Assembly (NCBI RefSeq): GCF_040049295.1
Contig: NZ_JBDZDQ010000001.1
Location: forward strand, 372,001-436,000
Source: Sphingomonas sp. KR3-1
GTDB taxonomy: Bacteria > Pseudomonadota > Alphaproteobacteria > Sphingomonadales > Sphingomonadaceae
Direction of reading: 5' to 3'
DNA length: 64,000 nt
Shown here: positions 38,183 to 46,212 of the stretch, in pieces
Numbering within the stretch: position 1 is the first letter of the stretch
How the letters are laid out: every line of letters begins with the position of its first letter
Notes under the pieces: generated by a model
What the model saw: only the letters and a program-made list of their open reading frames with translations
What the model was told of the DNA's origin: nothing
The model's database searches: none
Made by a program: the position numbers and the translations under genes

Positions 38183-38983
38183 TCAGTCGTAGATGCCGAC
38201 GATACGGCACTTAACGCTGTAGTCCTGCGCGAACCGCGCCTCCACCAGCTCGCCGACGCGAACGGGGTGGACGCCCGTCACCGCGCCGGTGGAGATCCAC
38301 TGGCCCGGCGCGAGCGGCAGCTGCCGGTTGGCAGCAAGCTCGAACAGGAAGCGGACGGCGCCGAACGGTCCGTCGAGCATCGTGCTCGCGGTCGCCTCGC
38401 CGGCCACTTCGCTTTCGATTGTTAGCGCTACCGGCCACTCAAGGAAATCCGTGCCGCGCGGAATTTCCGCGCCGATCACCAGGCCGTTGTTGTTGCCGAA
38501 GTCGGAAACCGTCACCGCCGGGCCGTGCAGGTTGATGCCGGGAAAGGGCGAGCTCGCCACTTCGATGCCGACATGGATCGCATCGACATATTCCGCGACT
38601 TCCGCGTTGGTCCAGGCGCGATCGAAGCTCTCGGGCAGCTGGCCCAGGCGGAGCAGATATTCCGCTTCGCCCGCGGCAAAGCCGTGCTCGAACACCGGCA
38701 TCTCGGGCACTTCGCCCTCGCCCGGCTCGACAATCGAGTCGGCGAAGATCGGGCCGGTCAACCGATTGGAGCCGAACGTGGCGTCGAGCGGCTCGGGGAT
38801 CTTGCCCACTTTCCAGCCGGCGACCCGGTCGCCGAACAGGGCGATCGCGCGTTCCTGGATGCCATAGGCCTCCTCGAGCGTGCCGGGCAGCTCGCCCGGA
38901 TAGTCGATCAGCGCATTGCCGGTGTGGCGGGCCGAAACAAATGCTTGGGCGATGGCCTCGGCCGGTTCCCGTCCTTCAATCAA
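38183..38983 (-). CDS. 2-keto-4-pentenoate hydratase-like protein (FAH superfamily)
   Basis: The TTG at 38983 with GGGGAA seven bases upstream gives 266 residues; a TTG at 39040 is possible but adds an unlikely leader. Family features include GWKVGKIPEP, AGEAEYLLRLG with the acidic metal-binding residues, GIEVASSPF and STGAVTGVHPV. It is the first gene of the uronate operon. The family hydrates or decarboxylates 2-keto acids, so a role on a deoxy-keto-uronate breakdown product is plausible, but the substrate is unknown. Confidence 0.75.
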   Translation of the reverse strand: MIEGREPAEAIAQAFVSARHTGNALIDYPGELPGTLEEAYGIQERAIALFGDRVAGWKVGKIPEPLDATFGSNRLTGPIFADSIVEPGEGEVPEMPVFEHGFAAGEAEYLLRLGQLPESFDRAWTNAEVAEYVDAIHVGIEVASSPFPGINLHGPAVTVSDFGNNNGLVIGAEIPRGTDFLEWPVALTIESEVAGEATASTMLDGPFGAVRFLFELAANRQLPLAPGQWISTGAVTGVHPVRVGELVEARFAQDYSVKCRIVGIYD

Positions 38984-39229
38984 CGCAAATTCCCCATGTT
39001 GCAGGTCGCGTGAGAGCCCTCGCCATGCCCGGCCGCACAAATGCAGCCGCGCCCGACATCGCTGCCCCGCCCCGCTTCACCTGCCCCAAACCGCTCGCCT
39101 CCTGCAGTCTTGGGCTCTGGATGAAGACAGGCCGGAACCGGTGCCGGACCATGTCGAGTAACTTGCGCGCGATCTCCTCTCCGAGTGGCCGCGGCCCGGC
39201 TTTGTGCGGGTCCGCGGAATGTCGAATGA

Positions 39230-39243
39230 TGCTACCGGTGTCA
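39230..39243. promoter_or_regulatory. LacI-type operator upstream of the uronate operon
   Basis: TGCTACCGGTGTCA matches 12 of 14 positions of the palindrome. It lies in the gap between the GH28 gene and the head of the minus-strand uronate operon, about 250 bp before the chosen start of its first gene, and overlaps a CTGACA that could be a minus-35 element on the minus strand. Confidence 0.6.
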
Positions 39244-39263
39244 GGGGGACGCGTCAACGCACC

Positions 39264-40679
39264 TCAAGCGAGTTGATCCGCCAATGCCCCGTTTATCCGC
39301 ACATTTTCGAGGCGGAGCCCCTCGGTGTACCGGACGATGCTCGGCTGGGCGACCCCGTCGAAACTACAGTCCCTCAGCGTGATCCCGGTCACCGGTGCGC
39401 CCGGCAGGCCCTGGCTGTCGAGCACCCGCACTGCGTTCTTCACGCGCAGTTGCTCGATCACGATGTTGCGCAGCTTGGGCACGAACGGTCCGTCGGCGCC
39501 TTCCTCATAGTTGAAGTCGCAAGTGATCGCGGCCTTGCCGACCTGGCCGACATCGAGGTTGCGATAATAGAAATTCTCGAGCAATCCGCCGCGCAAGGCG
39601 TTGTTCTTGAAGCGGATCGCGTACCAGAGGTCGGGCGAGTCCATCACGCAGTCCTGCGCGAAGATCCAGCGCGCGCCACCCGAAATCTGCGAGCCGACCA
39701 CCACGCCGCCATGTCCCGCCTTCATCCGGCAATTACGGATCAGGATGTTCTGCGACGGCCGCGCCAGCCGGCGGCCATCGGCGTTGCGCCCCGAATTGAC
39801 CGCGATGCAATCGTCGCCTGTGTCGAAAATGCACTGCTCGATCAGCGCGCCATCGACCGATTCCGGGTCGCACCCGTCATTGTTCGGCCCGTGCCCCAGG
39901 ATATCGAGCCCGCGCACGATCAGGTTGCGGCAGAGCACCGGATGCACCTGCCAGAAGGGTGCGCCGCGCAGCTTGACGCCCTCGATCAGCACATTCTCGC
40001 AGTCATAGGGCTGGACGAAGGCCGGGCGCAGGAAATCGCCCTCGCCGAACACCCGCTGCTCCACCGGCACGCCGCGCTCGGCCATGTCGAACAGCCGCGC
40101 CCGCGCCTTGCGCTGGTCGGGCATGCCCTCGCGCCAGCCATGATCGACCGTGCCGCCCCAGGGGCCCTTCCACGCCCACCAATGCTGCGCGTCCGCCTGC
40201 CCGTCGAGCGTGCCTTCGCCGGTGAGCGCGATGTTCTTCTGCTGCCGCGCATAGACGAGCGGCGAATAGTTCATCAGCTCCATCCCTTCCCAGCGCGTGA
40301 ACACGATGGGGTAGTGCGCGGGATCGGTGCTGAAGAGCAGGGTCGCGTCGCGGGTGACGTGCAGGTTCACACCCGATTTGAGGTGCACCGCCCCGGTCAG
40401 GAAGCGCCCTGCCGGCACCACCACCCTGCCCCCGCCCGCCGCGCTGCACGCCGCAATCGCCGCGGCGATCGCGCGGGTGTTGAGCGTGGTCCCGTCGCCC
40501 TTGGCGCCGAACGCGGTGATGTCGAAGTCACGCGCGGGGAACACCGGCGCCTTCACCGTCCGGGCGATCGCGGCCGCACGCGCCCAGGGGTCACCTTCGG
40601 CGGCAAAAGCGAATCGCGGCGCCAGCCCCAGGGCGGCGCTCGCGCCGGCATGGCGCAACAGGTCACGGCGCGAAGCCAT
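39264..40679 (-). CDS. Polygalacturonase, glycoside hydrolase family 28
   Basis: The start at 40679 with GGGGAG eight bases upstream gives 471 residues with a twin-arginine-like leader (ASRRDLLRHAG, cleavage near 27). GH28 active-site motifs are all present: NNDGCDPES (266-274), DTGDDCIA with the catalytic Asp pair (286-293), GHGG (322-325) and RFKNN (356-360). The DPES form and added N-terminal segments are typical of exo-acting bacterial enzymes that take oligogalacturonides or rhamnogalacturonides in the periplasm. It has its own operator 40 bp upstream. Confidence 0.92.
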   Translation of the reverse strand: MASRRDLLRHAGASAALGLAPRFAFAAEGDPWARAAAIARTVKAPVFPARDFDITAFGAKGDGTTLNTRAIAAAIAACSAAGGGRVVVPAGRFLTGAVHLKSGVNLHVTRDATLLFSTDPAHYPIVFTRWEGMELMNYSPLVYARQQKNIALTGEGTLDGQADAQHWWAWKGPWGGTVDHGWREGMPDQRKARARLFDMAERGVPVEQRVFGEGDFLRPAFVQPYDCENVLIEGVKLRGAPFWQVHPVLCRNLIVRGLDILGHGPNNDGCDPESVDGALIEQCIFDTGDDCIAVNSGRNADGRRLARPSQNILIRNCRMKAGHGGVVVGSQISGGARWIFAQDCVMDSPDLWYAIRFKNNALRGGLLENFYYRNLDVGQVGKAAITCDFNYEEGADGPFVPKLRNIVIEQLRVKNAVRVLDSQGLPGAPVTGITLRDCSFDGVAQPSIVRYTEGLRLENVRINGALADQLA

Positions 40680-40718
40680 CGGCAATCTCCCCTCGGTCCG
40701 GCCAACAGTTGCTAGTTT

Positions 40719-40732
40719 TGACACCGGTTGCC
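40719..40732. promoter_or_regulatory. LacI-type operator 1 of the divergent GH28/LamG region
   Basis: TGACACCGGTTGCC has one perfect half-site and the ACCGGT core (11 of 14). It is 40 bp before the GH28 start codon. Confidence 0.55.
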
Positions 40733-40794
40733 GCGAAGCTGTCGCTTCCGCACGGCAGCGTCAAGCGGACATGCTCCGGAAACGATAAAGATAT

Positions 40795-40808
40795 TGCCAC
40801 CGGTGTCA
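40795..40808. promoter_or_regulatory. LacI-type operator 2 of the divergent GH28/LamG region
   Basis: TGCCACCGGTGTCA matches 13 of 14 positions, the joint best of the intergenic sites. It is 64 bp before the LamG-protein start and 76 bp centre to centre from operator 1, so a repressor tetramer could bridge both. Confidence 0.65.
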
Positions 40809-40871
40809 GCCGACGCCATGCTTGACACAAGGGACGCACAAGACCGTCCTGTCCGTTCAGAGAGGCATGTC

Positions 40872-43800
40872 ATGATCCGCACTTCGGCAACCAGCATCGC
40901 CCTGGCCTGGGCGCTCGCGCTCGGCGCCGGCCCCGCCGCTGCCCAGGCCGGTGACGACGGCCTGCTCTTCCGCGCCTCGGGCGACAGGAGCGGCACGGCA
41001 GAGAAGGCCGCCGGCGATCCGGTTCCCAATTTCCAGTCCAAGGTTACCAGCGTGCCCGATGGCGCGATCGGCGGCGCCTTCCGCTGGGCGGACGACGGCT
41101 ATATCGCCTGGAACGCGCCGGGGAACATCGAGGCGCAGCGCGGCACCCTTTCCTTCTTCTGGCGGTCGCGCGATCCGGTCGGCGAAGCGCCCTTCGTGAT
41201 CTTCCGCGTCGGTTTCGCCGATCACACCAGCTGGGACATGGCGTTCCTGCGCATCGATTGGAACGGCCACGGCTTCGATGCCTTCGTGACCGATGCGAAC
41301 CTCTCGCGCGTCCGCGTCTCGTTCAAGATGCCCGCGCTGCCCGCGCCCGACGCCTGGCACCATATCGCCTTCGCCTGGGACGAGGCGGTGGGCGTGCGCC
41401 TGTTCGTCGACGGCAAGGAGGCCGCGCGCAAGGACCAGAAGGCAGATCTCGACGCCGGGCTCGACCAGTTCGGCCTCGCCGCGCGGATCATGGCACCGCA
41501 CCAGGTGCAGAGCCGCTACAGCTTCATGCGCGGCAGCGATGTCGACGAGATCCGCGTCTATGACCGCATGCTCGATCCCGCCGGCGTGGCCGCGCTCGCC
41601 GCCAAGGCCGAGCCCGCGCCCTCGCCCGCCCCTGCGGATGCCGGCAAGCGCGCCGCCTGGCTCCACCGCTTCGGCTGGGACAGCGCCTCGCCGCCGGTGC
41701 TCGCCGACAAGGTCACCAGCGTCCGCAAGGTCGAGTTCGCCGATGCGAAGGACCTGAAGGAGCGCAACTGGAAGGGCGTCGACGGCATCGCCGAGACGAC
41801 CTGGCCCGGCGTCTACAACCGGTCGAAGCTCCCCGGCCGCGACGATTATTTCGAGCTGCCCGACTGGAACGTCTATGTCGAAGGCGGCAAGGCCTATACG
41901 CTGACCGTCCCCGCCACCGAGAAGTTCAACCGCGTCGAGATCCGCGGCGCCGCCTATGGCGCGCTCGACTATGCGCCCGAGGGCAAGGATTTCCGCAGCC
42001 TCGCCAAGCGCCCCCAGGGCGTCGTCCGCAGCGTCACGTCGCTCGGCGAGGCGCAGGGCGGCACGCTGCGCTTCACCAACCTGATGCAGGAGCAGCCGAT
42101 CCAGGAGCTCTGGGCCTATGATGTCGGCACCGCGAAGGAGCCCGAGGGCAGCTTCAAGCTCAGCTACACGGTAGACGCCAAGGTCTCCGCCGATCTCGCC
42201 GCGCTCGACGGGCTCAACCGCTTCATCAAGGGTCGCTACCCCGCCGACGAGCAGAATACCGTGCTCGCGCTGCCGCCCGGTGCCGGTTCGGCCGCCGCCG
42301 GCGCGGGCAGTGCCGCCGCAACCGGTGCCGCAAAGCACGCCGAGGGCGCGATGCCGATCGTCCACGTCCTGATCCCCTCGGGCTTCGGAGACGCCTATCC
42401 CGGCCGCGCCCTCGCCCGCGCCTGGAATTATGGCTGGGAAAACACCCGCGACGGGCTCGACGGCATCGCGCTCGACATTCCCGCGCTTAAGGCGACGCCC
42501 GGCAAGGACGGGCTGATCCCGCTCAACATCAAGGTGAAGGACCCGATCTGGCCGGGCCGCGACATGATCGACCTGTCGGTCTCGGTCCGCCCCGGCGAGG
42601 CACGCACGCTGTGGCTCGACCTGCGCGACCGCATCCTCACCAATGACAGCCTTTATCTGGGCGTCGCCTCCGCCGCGCCCGACTTCGGCCCCGCCTCGCT
42701 CGACGGCATGAACATCCGCCTGGTGTTCAAGGACCGCGCCGCGGCGCTGCCCGAGCACATCGCCGACCGGTTCAACCAGGTGAAGGACAATTGGGGCTTC
42801 CTGGTCGAGGAGCACACCGCCTCGAAGCGCGCCGCGCTTTATCGCCGGGTGTTCGCCGATGTCGCCGATCTGCTCCGCGTCGATCCCGACAATGCGGAGG
42901 CCCGCCGCTATTGGGCGGACATCAGCTACGGCGCGCAGAACCTGCCCGAGTTCAAGCAACTCGAAGCGCCCGCCGGCGTGCCGCTCTGGGCCTTCCGCCA
43001 GCTCGAGGACCTCAAGATCACGCGCCAGTTCGTCAACTGGTGGATCGACAATCGCCAGGTGCCGTACGGCGATTTCGGCGGCGGCATCTCGGACGATACC
43101 GATCTCACCCAGCAATGGCCGGGGCTGGCGCTGATGGGCGTCGATCCGGACAAGATCAACGCGTCGCTGCGCGCGCTGTCGGACGCGGTCTACACCAACG
43201 GCATGCGGGTGAACGGCCTTGGCTATATCACCACCGACGAGCTCCACGCCTATGAGGAAGGCCTCAACAGCGATGCCGAGCGGCTCTATCTGAACTGGGG
43301 CGAGCCCAGGGCGATCGAGCGGCTGATGGCAACTTCCAAGGCGCTCGAGGGCGTGATCCTCCGGAACCCCGCCGGGCACATGCACTTCGCCTCCAACTGG
43401 TATGGCGGGCGCAAGATCTACCGCGAGGGCTCCTGGGAATGGCAGAAGCCCTACAGCTTCACCGTGATGCACGCGCCGATCCTGGTCGGGCTGTACAACG
43501 GCAATGCGGAAGCGCGTGGCCTCGTCACCGGCGTGACCGACGGCTGGCTGGCGCATGGCAAGCAGGACGCCAAGGGCAACTGGACCTACCCCAACGAGAT
43601 CAACTGGCGCACCGATGCCGAGCGCGTCGGCGACGGCGGCGGCGTGCCCACCCCCTATCAGTCCGCCTGGGCGGCGTGGCGCTTCACCGGCGACGCCAAG
43701 TATCTCGCCCCGGTGCTGAGCCGCACGGCGAAGAGCGGCGCCGGCTCGGTGCAGGACCTCAACGAGAACGTCATCGCGCTGCTCGGCGCCGACAAGGACT

Positions 43801-44642
43801 GGGCCAAGTCGCTCACCGCCAAGGCGCAGAAGGGCGGTGCCTTCGAGCAATGGGCCGCCTGGGACGCGACCGGCGACGTCAAATATCTGGAGTCGCTTCA
43901 CGCCGCCGCGATCGAGGACAAGGCTCAGCGCCAGTACATGTACACGGAGGGCCATTGGTGGTCCGACCGGGTCGACCAGCCCAACGAGATCCTCCAGCGC
44001 GAGCGCCTGGGCGGCATCGCGCTCCGCCGCAACCAGACCTGGCCGGGCAATGCGGTGAGCTGGCGCTTCGACGATCCCGAGGGCGCGCTGAAGACCGCGA
44101 TCCTCGTCCCCGGTGCGACGCCGGACCATTTCAAGGTGATCGCCTACAACACCGGCGACACGCCGCAACCGGCCGAGATGACGACCTGGAACGTCGCGTC
44201 CGGCGATTGGGAAATGGTGATCGACGGCAGCACCATCCCGCTCCATCTCGAGCGCAGCGCATCGACCCGCATCACCTTCGCCCCGCACGCCACCACCGAG
44301 ATCGAATTCACGCTGAAGACGCGCGGCGAGGACGTCGCCACGCGCCCCGATCTCGGCATCGGCAGCGACGATGTCGTGGCGAAGGGCGGCAAGCTCGCCG
44401 TAACGGTCCACAGCCTCGGCGCAATCGCCACCGCCAGCGGCACGCTGACGCTCGAGGACGCCGCGGGCAAGGCACTCGCCACTGCAACCATCCCGGCCCT
44501 CGCCGCGCCGCTCGACCTGACGCCCAGGGCCGCGACCGTCCGCCTCGCCTTGCCCAAGGGCGCCGTCCGCGTGCGCGTCGCGCTGCCGGGCAACGCGCCC
44601 GAGGTGACGCAGCTCAACAATGTGGTGGCGCTGCCCCGCTGA
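40872..44642 (+). CDS. Large exported LamG-domain protein, candidate pectic-polysaccharide enzyme
   Basis: The start at 40872 gives 1256 residues with a signal peptide (about 1-25, ending AAAQA). A LamG/concanavalin-like domain (about 30-240; GTLSFFWRSRD, WHHIAFAWDEAVGVRLFVDGK, DEIRVYDRML) is followed by a middle beta-rich region, then a long helical part (about 640-1090) with aromatic loops such as WNYGWENTRDG, GDFGGGISDDTDLTQQWPG and HMHFASNWYGG that looks like an alpha/alpha-toroid, and a C-terminal beta-sandwich like CARDB. I cannot assign a named enzyme family. Its operator and neighbours (GH28, DUF885, receptor) make it a pectin-side enzyme, perhaps a lyase or hydrolase. It starts an operon with DUF885 and receptor 4. 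Confidence 0.75.
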   Translation: MIRTSATSIALAWALALGAGPAAAQAGDDGLLFRASGDRSGTAEKAAGDPVPNFQSKVTSVPDGAIGGAFRWADDGYIAWNAPGNIEAQRGTLSFFWRSRDPVGEAPFVIFRVGFADHTSWDMAFLRIDWNGHGFDAFVTDANLSRVRVSFKMPALPAPDAWHHIAFAWDEAVGVRLFVDGKEAARKDQKADLDAGLDQFGLAARIMAPHQVQSRYSFMRGSDVDEIRVYDRMLDPAGVAALAAKAEPAPSPAPADAGKRAAWLHRFGWDSASPPVLADKVTSVRKVEFADAKDLKERNWKGVDGIAETTWPGVYNRSKLPGRDDYFELPDWNVYVEGGKAYTLTVPATEKFNRVEIRGAAYGALDYAPEGKDFRSLAKRPQGVVRSVTSLGEAQGGTLRFTNLMQEQPIQELWAYDVGTAKEPEGSFKLSYTVDAKVSADLAALDGLNRFIKGRYPADEQNTVLALPPGAGSAAAGAGSAAATGAAKHAEGAMPIVHVLIPSGFGDAYPGRALARAWNYGWENTRDGLDGIALDIPALKATPGKDGLIPLNIKVKDPIWPGRDMIDLSVSVRPGEARTLWLDLRDRILTNDSLYLGVASAAPDFGPASLDGMNIRLVFKDRAAALPEHIADRFNQVKDNWGFLVEEHTASKRAALYRRVFADVADLLRVDPDNAEARRYWADISYGAQNLPEFKQLEAPAGVPLWAFRQLEDLKITRQFVNWWIDNRQVPYGDFGGGISDDTDLTQQWPGLALMGVDPDKINASLRALSDAVYTNGMRVNGLGYITTDELHAYEEGLNSDAERLYLNWGEPRAIERLMATSKALEGVILRNPAGHMHFASNWYGGRKIYREGSWEWQKPYSFTVMHAPILVGLYNGNAEARGLVTGVTDGWLAHGKQDAKGNWTYPNEINWRTDAERVGDGGGVPTPYQSAWAAWRFTGDAKYLAPVLSRTAKSGAGSVQDLNENVIALLGADKDWAKSLTAKAQKGGAFEQWAAWDATGDVKYLESLHAAAIEDKAQRQYMYTEGHWWSDRVDQPNEILQRERLGGIALRRNQTWPGNAVSWRFDDPEGALKTAILVPGATPDHFKVIAYNTGDTPQPAEMTTWNVASGDWEMVIDGSTIPLHLERSASTRITFAPHATTEIEFTLKTRGEDVATRPDLGIGSDDVVAKGGKLAVTVHSLGAIATASGTLTLEDAAGKALATATIPALAAPLDLTPRAATVRLALPKGAVRVRVALPGNAPEVTQLNNVVALPR

Positions 44643-44656
44643 ACCGGAGGATCGTG

Positions 44657-46141
44657 ATGCGCCGCCGTCAGTTCCTCGCCGCCGCCAGTATCGCCGCGCT
44701 CCCGCGCGTGGCGCTGGCCGCGCCGAATCGCGATGCCGAGCTGCGCGCGGCGCTCGACGGCCTCGCATCGCTCGACACGCCGACGGCCAGGCTCGCGCGA
44801 TTGAAGGGCTTCGATACCGCGTCGCTCTCGCCCTCGCCCCGGATCGACCTCGAGACGGTGCGCGCCGGGCTCGCGGTCGACGCCAGGCTCGTCGCGCGCT
44901 TCCCGATCGGCAAGCTCGGCCGTTCACCCTATGCGGTCTCGCCCAATGCCGGTGCGTGGCGCGAGAAGGACGCCAACGCCCCGCGCATCGACGCCGAGAC
45001 CGACCAGCTCCGCGCCGATGCGGCGCGCGGCGTGATCCTGCCCTCACCCCTGCTCGAAAGGACTCGCAAGGGCGTCGCGGAAGCCGCGGCCAGGGCTTCC
45101 GGCCCCTCCGCCGACGCGTTCCACCGCCAGGCCGCGAGCCTCGCCGACCTTGCCCCCAGGGCACCCGCCGAGCCTGGGGTCAGCCGTTTCCCCGGCGGCG
45201 CCGATTATTTCGCGCTGCTGCTCGAGCGGCATTTCGGCGCGGCCATCGCCCCGGCGGAGGCCGAGCGGCAGATGCTCGCCGCCGCGCGCAGTCTCACCGC
45301 CCGCGCCGACACCGTGCTCAAGCGCCTCGGCTACACCAAGGGCAGCGTCGGCGCGCGGATCCGCGCCGCGTTCCGGGACCCGCACTTCCTCTACAGCGAC
45401 GACGATACCGGCCGCGACCGCGCCTTGGCGGACATGAACTCCTGCTTGGCCAGGGTGCCATCGCGCCTGCCCGCGCTGTTCGGCCCACTCCCGCCCGAAT
45501 GCCGCAACGTCTCCGCGGTGCGGATGACGCGGCAGGAGGAAGCCGAGGGCAAGCAAGGCTATCGCACCGTGCCCACCCCGAGCACGCCCGGCGCCTATTA
45601 CCCGGATCTCAAGCGCATCCGCGAGCGCCCGAGCTGGACGCTGCCCGCGGTCGTCCATCACGAGCTGCTGCCTGGGCACATGATCCAGCTGCCGATCGAG
45701 GCCGCCGCCGATCCACACCCCCTGCGACTCGAATATGCCCCGGCCTTTGCCGAGGGCTGGGCGATCTACACCGAGCAGCTGATGGCCGCCGAAGGCGCCT
45801 TTGCGGGCGACGATCATGGCCTTCTCGGCCATTTGCACTGGATGTTGTTCCGCATCGGCCGCGGACTGGTTGACACCGGTGTCCATATAAGACAGCATTC
45901 GCTTGCACAGACGAGCGAGAAGCTTGCGACATTGCAGGGAGAGGCAGCTTATTTCGCGCCGATGGCGCAGGATATCGAGCGTATCTGCATTGAACCCGCC
46001 ATGCGCGCCGCAGAGGCGCTCACCTGGCTGGGCCTGGCACGCTTGGGCGCGGATGCGCGCCACAAAGGCCTGGAAACGCTCAGGAAATTCCATCGCGAGA
46101 CTCTCGCCAACGGGCGCAGGCGCTTTGCGATGCTCAGTTAG
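44657..46141 (+). CDS. DUF885 family protein, exported
   Basis: The ATG at 44657 has CCGGAGG six bases upstream and lies 14 nt after the LamG gene. The 494-residue protein has an RRRQF leader (cleavage near 22) and the DUF885 zinc-type motif HHELLPGH (334-341), then YAPAFAEGWAIYTEQL and the conserved VDTGVH near residue 409. The family looks like gluzincin metallopeptidases, and most members are about 550-600 residues, so this is a short version. Why a peptidase-like protein belongs to a pectin operon is not clear. A 13-of-14 operator match lies inside the frame at 45871. Confidence 0.8.
   Translation: MRRRQFLAAASIAALPRVALAAPNRDAELRAALDGLASLDTPTARLARLKGFDTASLSPSPRIDLETVRAGLAVDARLVARFPIGKLGRSPYAVSPNAGAWREKDANAPRIDAETDQLRADAARGVILPSPLLERTRKGVAEAAARASGPSADAFHRQAASLADLAPRAPAEPGVSRFPGGADYFALLLERHFGAAIAPAEAERQMLAAARSLTARADTVLKRLGYTKGSVGARIRAAFRDPHFLYSDDDTGRDRALADMNSCLARVPSRLPALFGPLPPECRNVSAVRMTRQEEAEGKQGYRTVPTPSTPGAYYPDLKRIRERPSWTLPAVVHHELLPGHMIQLPIEAAADPHPLRLEYAPAFAEGWAIYTEQLMAAEGAFAGDDHGLLGHLHWMLFRIGRGLVDTGVHIRQHSLAQTSEKLATLQGEAAYFAPMAQDIERICIEPAMRAAEALTWLGLARLGADARHKGLETLRKFHRETLANGRRRFAMLS
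45871..45884. promoter_or_regulatory. Operator-like palindrome inside the DUF885 gene
   Basis: TGACACCGGTGTCC matches 13 of 14 positions of the regulon palindrome and is the most symmetric copy in the window. It is also simply the codons of the conserved VDTGVH segment, so it may be a coincidence. It lies 329 bp before the receptor 4 start. Confidence 0.3.
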
Positions 46142-46212
46142 GCCGAACGGGATCGGCTTTCTCGCAAGCTGGCGAACACAAGCCGGCTGCATCTACACTT
46201 GGGAGACGGATA

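Noticed and set aside
40857-45164. Very long open frame of 1435 codons on the minus strand opposite the LamG and DUF885 genes
   Set aside because: It is antisense to two genes with clear domains, signal peptides and ribosome-binding sites. In GC-rich DNA the opposite strand often lacks stop codons; the translation is arginine-rich with no family resemblance.
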